From: Methylotenera sp. G11
Lineage (GTDB): Bacteria; Pseudomonadota; Gammaproteobacteria; Burkholderiales; Methylophilaceae
Assembly (NCBI RefSeq): GCF_000799735.1
Contig: NZ_JUHH01000001.1
Span: forward strand, 2,357,387 to 2,421,386
DNA length: 64,000 nucleotides
Reading direction: 5' to 3'
In this document: positions 42,147 to 53,641 of the stretch, piece after piece
Numbering within the stretch: the stretch's first letter is position 1
Layout of the letters: every line of letters begins with the position of its first letter
Position numbers and translations under genes: made by a program
Notes under the pieces: generated by a model
Database searches by the model: none
What the model was told of the DNA's origin: nothing
The model's input: only the letters and a program-made list of their open reading frames with translations

Positions 42147-43844
42147 TTGAGCTCAAATTCGTCAGTTGATGCAATTTCAGCTGATCTTTCCGAGAACGTC
42201 GTCGTACAAAATGCGACGTTACACAGAAAGATCGGCTGGCAAGGTGCATTTTGGGTGGCAAGCGGCGTTCCGGCGCTTGTTCTGTTTTCAATCGGCGCGA
42301 TTGCCGCCACTGTTGGTAAGCCTGCTTGGATGATATGGGCGATATCAATTACCTTTGGTTTTATACAAGCTTTTACTTATGCCGAGATTGCCGGATTGTT
42401 TCCGCATAAGTCGGGCGGTGCATCGATTTATGGTGCTGTTGCATGGGTAAGGTATAGCAAGTTCATCGCGCCGGTTTCCGTATGGTGTAACTGGTTTGCC
42501 TGGTCGCCGGTACTCGCGATCGGTTCCGGGCTCGCGGCAGGCTACATGCTGAGCGCGCTGTTTGCACCCGATGCCGTGATCAATACCTGGCAGCTGACTT
42601 TGCTGGATCTGAGCGCGATCAAGGCCGGGCTGGCGCTGAGGATTAACGCGACGTTTATCCTGGGTGCTTCGGTATTGCTGACGGTATTCTTTATTCAGCA
42701 TGGCGGTATTCTGCGTTCTGCAAGAACCACGATGATACTTGGCGTTATCGCGTTGATTCCGCTGATGCTGATTGGCCTGGTGCCATTGATCACCGGTGAT
42801 ACTGCGCAGGCAAACTTCTTCCCGCTGGCACCGCTGGCGCACGATGCCGCAGGCAACGTGATCGATGGCGTGTGGGGTATTGAAGGCTGGAAGCTGATGG
42901 CTGGCGGCCTGTTCATTGCGGCATGGTCTACTTATGGTTTTGAAACAGCGGTTTGCTACACACGTGAGTTCAAGAACCCGAAATCAGATACCTTCAAGGC
43001 TATTTTTTATTCCGGTTTGCTGTGTGTCGCGGTGTTTACATTGGTGCCTATCGCTTTCCAGAGCCATTTAGGTTTAGGTCAGATGGTAACGCCGGCTGTT
43101 CTGGATGATGCCGGTGCCGTGGTTACGCCAGCTGTGTACAGCGGCATGCTGGAGGCTTCCATCTATAGCGGCATGGGGGTTGCTGCGGCATTCTCTGACA
43201 TTGTGGGCGGCGGTAAATTTATCGGTAACCTGATGATTATTATGATGGTATTGGCTTTGCTGCTGTCTATCATGACGTCAATGGCCGGTTCCTCACGCAC
43301 TTTGTACCAGGCTTCTGTGGATGGCTGGCTGCCTAAGTATCTGTCACGGGTCAATGAGCATGGCGCACCTACCAGCGCAATGTGGACGGATCTTTGCTTT
43401 AACCTGATCTTGCTCATGATGTCTGATTATGTGTTTGTGCTCGCGGCATCCAACATCGGCTACATCATCTTTAACTTCCTGAACCTTAACTCAGGCTGGA
43501 TCCACAGAATGGATCGTCCAAACTGGGAGCGTCCGTATAAAGCACCTTTGATCCTGATTACTCTGGGTGGCATACTGGGTTATGTCAACCTGGCGATCAT
43601 GGGCCTGGGCGCTGACGTATGGGGCGACGGCACGCTGAAAACCGGTTTGGTGTTTGCTGCATTGATCATTCCTGTCTTTATCTACAGGCACTATGTTCAG
43701 GATAAAGGCGTGTTCCCTAAACAGATGCTGGAAGACATGCATATCGACGGGCACGAAACAGGGGTGACCAACCGTGCCGGCGTCCTGCCATACCTGGCGA
43801 TCGCCACCGGCGTAGTTTTGGTCTGGTTCATGCACAGTCTGTAG
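42147..43844 (+). CDS. APC-family amine/amino-acid permease, copy 1
   Basis: A 565-residue inner-membrane transporter with about 13 hydrophobic segments. It starts with TTG at 42147 behind GAAGGGGA; no nearer ATG is in frame. The first helix region has the GAFWVASGVPALVLFSIGAI stretch, followed by PHKSGGASIYGAVAW in the helix-3 loop and TYGFETAVCYTREFKNP centrally. The paralogue at 60648 agrees over nearly the full length. It lies 210 nt upstream of tmd with its own terminator. Import of tri- or dimethylamine is the obvious inference; APC relatives carry amino acids and polyamines. Confidence 0.88.
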   Translation: MSSNSSVDAISADLSENVVVQNATLHRKIGWQGAFWVASGVPALVLFSIGAIAATVGKPAWMIWAISITFGFIQAFTYAEIAGLFPHKSGGASIYGAVAWVRYSKFIAPVSVWCNWFAWSPVLAIGSGLAAGYMLSALFAPDAVINTWQLTLLDLSAIKAGLALRINATFILGASVLLTVFFIQHGGILRSARTTMILGVIALIPLMLIGLVPLITGDTAQANFFPLAPLAHDAAGNVIDGVWGIEGWKLMAGGLFIAAWSTYGFETAVCYTREFKNPKSDTFKAIFYSGLLCVAVFTLVPIAFQSHLGLGQMVTPAVLDDAGAVVTPAVYSGMLEASIYSGMGVAAAFSDIVGGGKFIGNLMIIMMVLALLLSIMTSMAGSSRTLYQASVDGWLPKYLSRVNEHGAPTSAMWTDLCFNLILLMMSDYVFVLAASNIGYIIFNFLNLNSGWIHRMDRPNWERPYKAPLILITLGGILGYVNLAIMGLGADVWGDGTLKTGLVFAALIIPVFIYRHYVQDKGVFPKQMLEDMHIDGHETGVTNRAGVLPYLAIATGVVLVWFMHSL

Positions 43845-43893
43845 TCTCAGCACACGAGGCTCGCACCTGGGTGGGCTGACCGTGTTCAATAGA

Positions 43894-43925
43894 AAAGGGC
43901 GGAGATGTGAATCTCCCCCTTTTTT
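43894..43925 (+). terminator. Terminator between APC permease and tmd
   Basis: AAAGGGCGGAGA pairs with TCTCCCCCTTT (one mismatch) around TGTGAA and ends in a T-run. Thus tmd needs its own promoter. Confidence 0.85.
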
Positions 43926-43953
43926 TCACTGGTATTTGTGCCGTTGCGGCTAG

Positions 43954-43969
43954 TAATACCTAGGTAGTA
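43954..43969. promoter_or_regulatory. Palindrome TAnTACCTAGGTAnTA upstream of tmd
   Basis: The ten-base core TACCTAGGTA is a perfect palindrome and the flanking TA pairs extend the symmetry to 16 bases. It lies about 85 bases before the tmd ATG, a suitable site for a NarL/FixJ-type dimer. Confidence 0.5.
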
Positions 43970-44021
43970 AGCCATGAGTGTAATTGTGTCTCCGCGGCAT
44001 CGCGATGAGAATGGCAGGTAA

Positions 44022-46247
<2,226 letters not shown>

Positions 46248-46274
46248 TGTACAAGGTTTAAACCATGACTGATG

Positions 46275-46305
46275 CATGGTCGCCGATGCCAAATCGGTGG
46301 CCATG
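46275..46305 (+). other. 3' hairpin after tmd
   Basis: CATGGTCGCCGAT pairs with ATCGGTGGCCATG in 13 pairs, two of them G-U, around a five-base loop. No U-run follows, so it more likely protects or separates the abundant tmd message than ends it. Confidence 0.6.
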
Positions 46306-46444
46306 CCCAATCAATAAAGCATTTATCCCAGTTGGAAATATTAAGTTGTAAGTCTTAAGTTTCAAATCGTAAGTTACAAATTGTCAGTTTCAAGTTGCCT
46401 CAGGGCTATACGGATTTAATTAAATTAAAAAATAGGTGATACAT

Positions 46445-48571
46445 ATGAATGATCCTACAGAAATCACTAGAATACTTTTCCAGGACTTTAACCCTAAGGC
46501 GATCTATTTATTTTACGCAATCGGCTATCTGGCCATTGCCGTGTTTATTTATGGTGTTTATGTACAGATACGTAAATACCGTCGTGGCAAGCCTGACGGC
46601 TCATGGAACGAATTGTTCCAGCGTTTTGTTGAAATGGTTAAAACCATGGCGACACACCGCACACTGGTGCGCCGCGACAAAAGTGCAGGTCGTGCCCATG
46701 GCCTGATATTCTTCGGTTTTGTGCTGCTGTTCATCGGCACTGCAACCATCACCCTTGAGTACGACATTCTTGAGCCTTTATTCGGCGTCAAGTTCTGGTA
46801 CGGCAATTTTTACCTGCTGTTCTCGCTGATTCTTGATCTGGCAGGGGTGGGTGTCATTGCAGGTCTTATTTACATGATGTACCGCCGTAAATGGATGCAC
46901 CTGCCTAAGCTGGATTACAAACGCGTCGACAGGCAGGAAGGCGACCCGGATTTTGATCGCAGCGAATACCGTCGCGAAGACTGGGCATTCCTGTGGTCAT
47001 TCATCCTGATCGGCATCACCGGTTTCGTACTGGAAGCGACACGCCTGGTATGGCTGAGCGATAGCCCTAATGTGTGGGACTACAGATTCTGGTCTCCGGT
47101 CGGTGCGATACTGGCGCATATCATGCAGGCATTGGGCCTGACCGCTGATGGCGCCGGCTCATTCCGCCCAGTGCTGTGGTGGTTCCATGGTCTGCTGTCA
47201 CTGACCTTTATCGCATGTATTCCGTACACAAAGATCAAGCATATCTTCACCGCTGCGTCTTCATTGATGTTTAAAGACCCGCTGGCTGGCAGAAGGCTGC
47301 CGCGCATTCCGGATGACCAGAAGACCGCGGGTTATAAAAACATCACTGACCTGACCTGGAAGAACCTGCTGCACCTGGATGCCTGCACCAAATGCGGCCG
47401 CTGCCAGGAAGCCTGCCCGGCCAATGCCGTGGGTGCGCCGTTGTCACCGCGTGACGTGATCCTGTCGCTGCGTGAGTTTGCAAATAAAACATTAAGCGCT
47501 AAAGAACTGCCGAAAGAAGCCGAGCTGGATATTCACGGTAAAGATGTGGGTCAGGTGTTCATGGAAACATTATGGTCATGCAGAACTTGCCTGGCCTGCG
47601 TGGAAATCTGCCCGGTAGCCGTTGAACACGTGCCTATCATCGTGCAGATGCGCCGTAACCTGGTTGAGGCTGGTGAAATGGAACCTATCCTTGAGAAAAC
47701 ATTGCAGACGATTCATAAAACCGGTAACTCATTCGGTGAATCCAAGCGCAAGAGAGCAAGCTGGGCTAAAGACCTGCCGTTTGAAATCAAAGACGCAAGG
47801 AAAGAGCCGGTCGATATTCTCTGGTTTGTGGGCGACTACGCTTCATTCGACCCGCGCAACCAGAAAGTCACCAGGTCATTCGCAAAACTCATGCACAACG
47901 CCGGTATTAACTTTGGCTTGCTGTTTGAGGCTGAAATGAACGCCGGCAACGACTTGCGCCGTGTCGGGGAAGAAGGCCTGTATGAGCTGCTGGCAACCTC
48001 CAATATCGGAACGCTGCAATCCTGCGACTTTAAATCGATTGTGACGACAGACCCGCACTCATTCAACACGATTCGCAACGAGTACCCGGATTTTGGCGGC
48101 AAGTTCGAGATCAATCACTACACGACACTGGTGAAGCAGTTGATCGAGAATGGCAATATCAAGCTCAAGAAAAAACTGGATTATCGCGTTACTTTCCATG
48201 ACCCATGCCATCTGGGACGCTATAACAAAGGCTTTGATGCGCCGCGTGACGTCATCAAGCTGCTGGGTTGTGAGCTGGTTGAAATGGCGCGTAACCGTGA
48301 CAACTCGTTCTGCTGCGGTGCCGGTGGCGGCCGTATCTGGATCCCTGATCCGGTAGGTATCGAAAAACCATCCGCTAACCGTATGCGTGAAGCTGGTCAG
48401 ATTGAAGGCCTGGATGTGTTCATCGTTTCCTGTCCTAAAGACCTGACCATGTTTGAAGATGCGCTTAAAACGTCAGGTTATGAAGGCAAGTTCGTGGTAC
48501 GTGAGCTGATCGAGCTGATTGACGAGTGCGTTGAGTACGAAGTATGGGAAGAAACTGCAGTCGCCGAGTGA
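46445..48571 (+). CDS. Membrane iron-sulfur oxidoreductase, DgcB/ETF:quinone type
   Basis: A 708-residue fusion protein starting at the ATG at 46445 (RBS AGGTG; the earlier GTG is discarded). Residues 15-270 form about five membrane helices of the NarI-like, haem-b type. A dicluster ferredoxin follows with CTKCGRCQEACP (about 315) and CRTCLACVEICP (about 383). The C-terminal half has CCG/heterodisulfide-reductase motifs HDPCHLGRYN and FCCGAGGGRIW. Such proteins, as in the DgcB of dimethylglycine degradation, are thought to take electrons from EtfAB to quinone. Lying between tmd and etfBA, it is probably the exit of TMADH electrons to the respiratory chain. Confidence 0.88.
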   Translation: MNDPTEITRILFQDFNPKAIYLFYAIGYLAIAVFIYGVYVQIRKYRRGKPDGSWNELFQRFVEMVKTMATHRTLVRRDKSAGRAHGLIFFGFVLLFIGTATITLEYDILEPLFGVKFWYGNFYLLFSLILDLAGVGVIAGLIYMMYRRKWMHLPKLDYKRVDRQEGDPDFDRSEYRREDWAFLWSFILIGITGFVLEATRLVWLSDSPNVWDYRFWSPVGAILAHIMQALGLTADGAGSFRPVLWWFHGLLSLTFIACIPYTKIKHIFTAASSLMFKDPLAGRRLPRIPDDQKTAGYKNITDLTWKNLLHLDACTKCGRCQEACPANAVGAPLSPRDVILSLREFANKTLSAKELPKEAELDIHGKDVGQVFMETLWSCRTCLACVEICPVAVEHVPIIVQMRRNLVEAGEMEPILEKTLQTIHKTGNSFGESKRKRASWAKDLPFEIKDARKEPVDILWFVGDYASFDPRNQKVTRSFAKLMHNAGINFGLLFEAEMNAGNDLRRVGEEGLYELLATSNIGTLQSCDFKSIVTTDPHSFNTIRNEYPDFGGKFEINHYTTLVKQLIENGNIKLKKKLDYRVTFHDPCHLGRYNKGFDAPRDVIKLLGCELVEMARNRDNSFCCGAGGGRIWIPDPVGIEKPSANRMREAGQIEGLDVFIVSCPKDLTMFEDALKTSGYEGKFVVRELIELIDECVEYEVWEETAVAE

Positions 48572-48572
48572 G

Positions 48573-50012
48573 ATGAAAATGCAGGATAGCGCTGATGCAC
48601 TCGTTAAGCTGGCAATCAAGGCAGGTGATCCTTATGTAGCCGCCGCAGTTCATGAACTGGCGACGGGCGCCTCAAAAAGGCGGCTCGAAGCACAGATGAT
48701 GGGCACAAGGCGTACCGCATTATCACTTGCCAGATGGGAGCACACACCTGCATCAGTGCTGGCAGCATTGTCTGGCATTGGCGACGACGCAGTGGATTTG
48801 AGGCTGGATAAGAACCCGAATACGGCAGCCGGGGTTTTATCCAACCTGTATGTAGATGCAAGCAATAAAAAGAATCTGGATTTAACCAAGCTCATTGCGC
48901 AGCATCGCAACAGTGAAGCCGGTATTTTAAAAGCGATTGCGCTGCATGCAGAGGATGCAGAGAGCTTGCTGGCGCTCAGCAAGAACCCATCGGCCAATGC
49001 TGAAGTGCTGACTTGTTTATCGGCGCGGCTGGCAGAGGATGAATTGAGTGTCGCCGTCAATAAGAATATCGCGCAAAACATCTCGGCACCGGCTGATTTG
49101 CTTGAGCGAATCTACAGGCAGTCTGACCTGCATACCCAGGCAGCCATTATTGGCCACGTGAATTGCCCGGATGCACTCATCGCAGAGGCGATGGACAGTG
49201 AAGACCTGCTGGTGATGCGTACGCTGGCCAGGGATAAAAGGGTGACGGTCGATACGCTTGGCAGATATGCAAGAAGTGATGATGCCGGGGTCAGGTGCGG
49301 CGTTGCTGCCAATGCCGCTACGCCGGTGTCATTGATCAGCGATCTGATCAATGACAGAAGTGAACTGGTAAGGCGTGAAATCGCATCACGTGATGATCTG
49401 CTGCCAGTGCACATTGTGAAGCTGCTGGTTGATACGGATGTCTGGGTGCGGCAACGTCTGGCACGCAATGAGATTGCACCTTTGCCAGTGTTGAAAGCGT
49501 TTGCCGCTGATGCGCAGGCGGATGTCAGGAGGGCGGTGGCAAGAAATGCGCAATGCCCGCTGGAGCTGCTTGAATCGCTGGCGACAGATAGCAATGCGTG
49601 GGTGCGCGCTGCCGTGGCTTATCAGCACCATTCGCCGCCGGAACTGCTGGTCGCATTGGCAGAGGATGAAGATGTGGATGTGCTGAGCGGGGTGGCAAAC
49701 AACCCGAACACACCGCAGCGGATCCTGGAGAAGCTGGTGGCATCTGGCGAAGCGGATGTGCGCAGGGGGGTCATTTTAAACAAGGCGGCGACACGGCACA
49801 CGTTATTGCCGCTGCTGGAAGACCCCTACTACCTGCATCGCATATTGATGGTAGCGAATCCCAGCATGCATGAGCTGGATAAATGGAATTTACGTGAAGA
49901 CCCTGATTATCAGGTCAGGTTCTCGGTATATCGGTGGGCAGTTAAAAATATTGCACCAATTAACGCAAGGTACATTGTTGGTAACGAAGTTATAAGGAGA
50001 CGGAGAGTATGA
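48573..50012 (+). CDS. Leucine-rich-variant/HEAT-like repeat protein
   Basis: About 479 residues from the ATG at 48573, right after the oxidoreductase stop; an upstream in-frame ATG lies within that gene and is rejected. The protein is a run of 24-residue helical repeats of the LRV type, clearest in the second half: ADVRRAVARNAQCPLELLESL, NAWVRAAVAYQHHSPPELL, VDVLSGVANNPNTPQRILEKL (each about VR..VA.N..TP..LL). The N-terminal cysteine cluster of the Azotobacter LRV protein is absent. The stop overlaps the etfB start (ATGA). It probably acts as a docking or assembly factor for the oxidoreductase-ETF system. Confidence 0.82.
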   Translation: MKMQDSADALVKLAIKAGDPYVAAAVHELATGASKRRLEAQMMGTRRTALSLARWEHTPASVLAALSGIGDDAVDLRLDKNPNTAAGVLSNLYVDASNKKNLDLTKLIAQHRNSEAGILKAIALHAEDAESLLALSKNPSANAEVLTCLSARLAEDELSVAVNKNIAQNISAPADLLERIYRQSDLHTQAAIIGHVNCPDALIAEAMDSEDLLVMRTLARDKRVTVDTLGRYARSDDAGVRCGVAANAATPVSLISDLINDRSELVRREIASRDDLLPVHIVKLLVDTDVWVRQRLARNEIAPLPVLKAFAADAQADVRRAVARNAQCPLELLESLATDSNAWVRAAVAYQHHSPPELLVALAEDEDVDVLSGVANNPNTPQRILEKLVASGEADVRRGVILNKAATRHTLLPLLEDPYYLHRILMVANPSMHELDKWNLREDPDYQVRFSVYRWAVKNIAPINARYIVGNEVIRRRRV

Positions 50013-50803
50013 AAATATTAGTAGCGGTTAAACAGGTAGCAGCATTGGAAGAAGATTTCGAGATACGGGCTGACGGCAAGGACGTAGACGAAGATTTCAT
50101 GCTGTATGACTTAAACGAATGGGACGACTATTCACTTGAAGAAGCGATGAAAATCAAGGAAGCAAGTGATACTGAAGTCGAGGTGGTGGTGGTTTCAGTA
50201 GGCCCTGACCGCGTGGATGAGAGCCTGCGTAAATGCCTTGCCAAAGGTGCTGACCGTGCCATCAGGGTTTGGGACGATAGCGCAGAAGGTTCCGATGCCG
50301 TTGTGATCGGCCGCATCCTGGCAGAAACGATCAAGAAAGAAGCGCCTGACATGGTGTTTGCAGGCGTGCAGTCATCTGACCAGGCTTATGCATCGACCGG
50401 TATTTCAGTGGCATCTTACCTGAACTGGCCGCATGCGGCTGTGGTGGCAGACCTGCAATACAAACCAGGTGACAATAAAGCCGTAGTACGCCGCGAGCTG
50501 GAAGGCGGCCTGCTGCAGGAAGTTGAAATCAACTGCCCGGCAGTACTGACCATCCAGCTGGGTATTAACAAACCACGTTACGCTTCACTGCGCGGTATCA
50601 AGCAGGCTGCAACCAAGCCGATTGAAGAGGTTTCACTGGGAGACCTCGGCCTTTCAGCAGATGATGTAGGCGCTGCTAAATCCATGTCACGCGTACGCCG
50701 CATGTATGTTCCTGAGAAGGGTCGCGCAACGATGATTGAAGGTACGCTGGCAGAGCAGGCGGCAAAAATCATCCAAATTATTAATGAATTCAAAGGAGCA
50801 TAA
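50009..50803 (+). CDS. etfB: Electron-transfer flavoprotein beta subunit
   Basis: The 264 residues match the length of the Methylophilus methylotrophus subunit. The start MKILVAVKQVAALEEDFEIR and the AMP-binding part VFAGVQSSDQAYASTGISVASYL (in part) are typical, as is the C-terminal MIEGTLAEQAAKI that wraps the partner. ETF carries one FAD and one AMP and takes single electrons from TMADH. AAGGAG lies ten bases before the ATG, which overlaps the previous stop. etfA follows after two bases. Confidence 0.96.
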   Translation: MKILVAVKQVAALEEDFEIRADGKDVDEDFMLYDLNEWDDYSLEEAMKIKEASDTEVEVVVVSVGPDRVDESLRKCLAKGADRAIRVWDDSAEGSDAVVIGRILAETIKKEAPDMVFAGVQSSDQAYASTGISVASYLNWPHAAVVADLQYKPGDNKAVVRRELEGGLLQEVEINCPAVLTIQLGINKPRYASLRGIKQAATKPIEEVSLGDLGLSADDVGAAKSMSRVRRMYVPEKGRATMIEGTLAEQAAKIIQIINEFKGA

Positions 50804-50805
50804 TT

Positions 50806-51771
50806 ATGAGCAAAATATTGGTTATTGCAGAACATCGCCGCAACGAGTTACGCCCGGTAACTTTTGAGTTGATCGGCGCTGCAAACGGACTTAAACAAGG
50901 TGCCGATGACAAGGTGGTCGTCGCCGTGATCGGCAGCCAGGCCGATAGCTTCGTGCCGGCTTTATCCGTAAACGGTGTGGATGAAGTGGTTGTGGTGAAA
51001 GGCCCGTCTGCAGATTTTGACCCGGACGTGTTTGAAGCATCCGTGTCTGCACTGATCGCATCAAACAGCCCGTCAGTCGTGCTGCTGCCGCACTCAGTGG
51101 ATTCACTCGGTTACGCTTCTACATTGGCAAGCAAAGCCGGTTACGGTTTTGCTACGGATGTGTTCATTGCTGAATATCAGGGCGGTGACCTGGTTGCAAC
51201 GCGTGGCGGATATAACCAGAAAGTCAACGTCGAAGTTGATTTCCCAGGCAAGGCAACCGTAGTGCTGACAGTGCGCCCAAGCGTATTCAAGCCTCTGGAA
51301 GGCAGTGCCAGCCCGGTAGTGACTAACTTTGACCTGCCTGCGGTGCAGTCACGCAGCCAGAACAAAGACTATATTGAAGCTGGCGGCGGTAACGACATCG
51401 ATATTACAACGGTTGATTTCATCATGTCGATCGGCCGTGGTATCGGTGAAGAAACCAACGTTGAGCAATTCCGCGAACTGGCTGAAACGGCAGGCGCGAC
51501 ATTATGCTGCTCACGTCCGATCGCCGATGCCGGCTGGCTGCCTAAATCAAGGCAGGTTGGTCAATCAGGCAAAGTGGTTGGTTCATGCAAGCTTTATGTT
51601 GCACTGGGCATTTCCGGCTCTATCCAGCACATGGCCGGCATGAAGCATGTGCCTACCATTGTTGCCGTGAATACGGATCCGGGCGCTTCGATCTTCACCA
51701 TTGCTAAATACGGTATCGTTGCCGATATATTCGAGATGGAAGAAGAGCTGAGGAACCAGCTGGCCGCTTAA
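50806..51771 (+). CDS. etfA: Electron-transfer flavoprotein alpha subunit
   Basis: The FAD-binding subunit, 321 residues, equal to the M. methylotrophus protein. N-terminal domain: ILVIAEHRRNELRPVTFELI; C-terminal FAD domain: CSRPIADAGWLPKSRQVGQS and LYVALGISGSIQHMAGMK, with the DPGASIFTIAKYGIVAD end. AAAGGAG precedes the ATG. Electrons flow from the TMADH cluster to this FAD and then, by inference, to the membrane iron-sulfur oxidoreductase encoded upstream. A strong terminator closes the transcript. Confidence 0.97.
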   Translation: MSKILVIAEHRRNELRPVTFELIGAANGLKQGADDKVVVAVIGSQADSFVPALSVNGVDEVVVVKGPSADFDPDVFEASVSALIASNSPSVVLLPHSVDSLGYASTLASKAGYGFATDVFIAEYQGGDLVATRGGYNQKVNVEVDFPGKATVVLTVRPSVFKPLEGSASPVVTNFDLPAVQSRSQNKDYIEAGGGNDIDITTVDFIMSIGRGIGEETNVEQFRELAETAGATLCCSRPIADAGWLPKSRQVGQSGKVVGSCKLYVALGISGSIQHMAGMKHVPTIVAVNTDPGASIFTIAKYGIVADIFEMEEELRNQLAA

Positions 51772-51810
51772 TTTCCCGCAGCGGGATTGATAGCCGGCAG
51801 TTTGTTACAG

Positions 51811-51840
51811 GCAGGGCACATGCATGTGCCCTGCTTTTTT
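51811..51840 (+). terminator. Terminator after etfA
   Basis: GCAGGGCACATG and CATGTGCCCTGC form a 24-nt perfect palindrome followed by six T. It ends the tmd/etf transcripts before the dimethylamine genes. Confidence 0.93.
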
Positions 51841-52026
51841 ATTGGCGGCAATATGCTGCGCTTGCCTTGCCGCTACAGGCCTACCCCTTTTGTAGTACAA
51901 CTTCAAGATAATTTTCCCTACCACACTATTTCTATAGTCTTGTTAACAGAGTGTTACAGACAGATGAAATGACTGTGCGTAACAGCAGCCTATTACAAGC
52001 AATTTTATTTATTAAAAGAGATTACT

Positions 52027-52629
52027 ATGGAACGCGGTTACTGGATTAAAAGTAAACCTGTCTATACCTCGCTGGTGTGGCATGAAAAAGCAACCTCGCA
52101 TTTGGTGCTTGCTGCCGGTATAGGTGGTATGGCGGCACTGAAGCTGTTTCAACAGATGCATCCCGCACAGCCTGTCACGGTGCTGTATGCGAAATACGCG
52201 CAGATGGAAGTCGATTACTCTGCAACCCTGAAAAAAATAGTCCCCGATAACCTGCATGTATTCAAGTTTGAAGAAGACCTGCTGACCGAGCTGAAAAGCA
52301 TCATGCCGCATATGCGCATGGGCTTGCGTATCTATGTTGCCGGTTCAGAAGGTTTTATATGGGATGTTGCCAAGGTGGTGAAGCCATTCGGCGTCGAAAA
52401 TGACCACATCATGAAAGAGTTGACCGATACATTGGCACGCAGCGTTTACTGCGTACATTGCAAGGCTATTACCAGAAACGTCACCACCAATATCGTGCAG
52501 TGCTGCGGCTGTGAACGCATGCTTTTTGTACGTGACCATTTTTCAAGAAACCTGGGGGCGTACATGGGGTTAATGGTTGACGCCGAATCTCCAGGAGAGT
52601 TGCCTGCTATTGAGGAGATATACCCATGA
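52027..52629 (+). CDS. dmmA: Dimethylamine monooxygenase small subunit, DmmA family
   Basis: A 200-residue protein of the DmmA type. The N-terminal part is reductase-like without cofactor motifs recognised by eye (LVLAAGIGGMAALKLFQQM, AGSEGFIWDVAKVVKPFG). The C-terminus has a zinc-ribbon-like cysteine set, CVHCKAI and QCCGCERML, and the family tail VRDHFSRNLGAYMGLMVDAE. It overlaps the next gene by four bases and belongs to the three-gene set for NADPH- and O2-dependent demethylation of dimethylamine to methylamine plus formaldehyde. Subunit lettering differs between reports, so the symbol is used for the family only. Confidence 0.82.
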   Translation: MERGYWIKSKPVYTSLVWHEKATSHLVLAAGIGGMAALKLFQQMHPAQPVTVLYAKYAQMEVDYSATLKKIVPDNLHVFKFEEDLLTELKSIMPHMRMGLRIYVAGSEGFIWDVAKVVKPFGVENDHIMKELTDTLARSVYCVHCKAITRNVTTNIVQCCGCERMLFVRDHFSRNLGAYMGLMVDAESPGELPAIEEIYP

Positions 52630-53579
52630 ACATGATAGACGTAAGAGTGGCTGCGGTTGAACAAGTGACCCCGCTGATCAAACATTTCAAATTTGTAAAA
52701 GAAGATGGTTCGCAGTTGCCGCCTTTTTCGGGAGGCAGCCATATCGTGGTTGCAATGGATGCGGAAGGCAGGACTTACCGGAATCCGTATTCGCTGATGG
52801 GGTCGCCGACAGACACCGATGCCTACCATATTTCGGTGAGGCGCCAGGAGAACTCCAGGGGCGGTTCGGCTTACATGCATGAAAATGTCCGTGTCGGCAT
52901 GACGCTGAAGATCACGCATCCGGTCAACCTGTTTACGCTGGCTAAAATGGCGCATAAGCATGTCCTGATCGCAGGCGGCATCGGCATTACGCCGTTCATG
53001 TCGCAGATTGAAGACCTCAACCGGATCGGCGCGGATTATGAACTGCATTACGCTTTCAGGTCCTATAAACAGGCTGCATTCGTTGAAGAGTTGCAGAAAG
53101 CCTGCGGCAATAAACTGCACTGTCACAGCGACAGTGATGGCCACCGGCTGGATATGGAAGCATTGCTGCGGAGCCAGCCATTAGGCACGCATGTGTATGT
53201 GTGCGGACCATCGCCTATGGTGGTTGCGGTGCTGGAAACGGCCAAGAACCTCGGCTGGCCGGACAGCAATGTGCATAACGAGCAGTTCCTTGCGCCACCG
53301 GTAGGCGAGACATTCAAAGTGCAGCTGGCACAATCCAATATCGAAGTTCAGGTGCCTGCCGAAATGAGCATGCTGGAGGCGATTGAAGCTGCCGGCGTAC
53401 AGGCGGATTACCTGTGTCGTGGCGGCGTCTGCGGACGCTGTGAATTAAGCGTGCTGGAGTGTGACGGCGGCCTTGAACACAATGACCATTTCCTGACGGA
53501 ATCAGAAAAAGCCTCGTGCAGCAAAATCATGCCGTGCGTATCCCGCACAAAAGGTAAACGCCTGGTGCTGGATCTGTAG
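52626..53579 (+). CDS. PDR/VanB-type flavin/2Fe-2S reductase of dimethylamine monooxygenase
   Basis: A 317-residue phthalate-dioxygenase-reductase-like protein. FMN domain with RNPYSLMGSPTDTDAYHISV and the RxxSL-type RTYRNPYSL; nucleotide domain with LIAGGIGITPFMSQI (about residue 120) and VYVCGPSPMVVAV; C-terminal plant-type ferredoxin with CRGGVCGRCELSVL and a later Cys in KIMPCVSR. It transfers electrons from NAD(P)H to the haem subunit encoded next. Its ATG overlaps the dmmA stop. Confidence 0.9.
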   Translation: MNMIDVRVAAVEQVTPLIKHFKFVKEDGSQLPPFSGGSHIVVAMDAEGRTYRNPYSLMGSPTDTDAYHISVRRQENSRGGSAYMHENVRVGMTLKITHPVNLFTLAKMAHKHVLIAGGIGITPFMSQIEDLNRIGADYELHYAFRSYKQAAFVEELQKACGNKLHCHSDSDGHRLDMEALLRSQPLGTHVYVCGPSPMVVAVLETAKNLGWPDSNVHNEQFLAPPVGETFKVQLAQSNIEVQVPAEMSMLEAIEAAGVQADYLCRGGVCGRCELSVLECDGGLEHNDHFLTESEKASCSKIMPCVSRTKGKRLVLDL

Positions 53580-53641
53580 CTGCGGATATTGACTGTTTTA
53601 TTAATATTTATAAATTTAAAAGTGGCTGGATAAGGCAAAAA

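Noticed and set aside
42147-43844. Searching for an ATG start of permease 1
   Set aside because: No in-frame ATG lies near the ribosome site; TTG at 42147 behind GAAGGGGA aligns with the GTG start of the paralogue.
46325-46400. Series of near repeats TAAGTT/CAAGTT before the oxidoreductase gene
   Set aside because: Short AT-rich quasi-repeats without consistent spacing; no clear regulatory reading.
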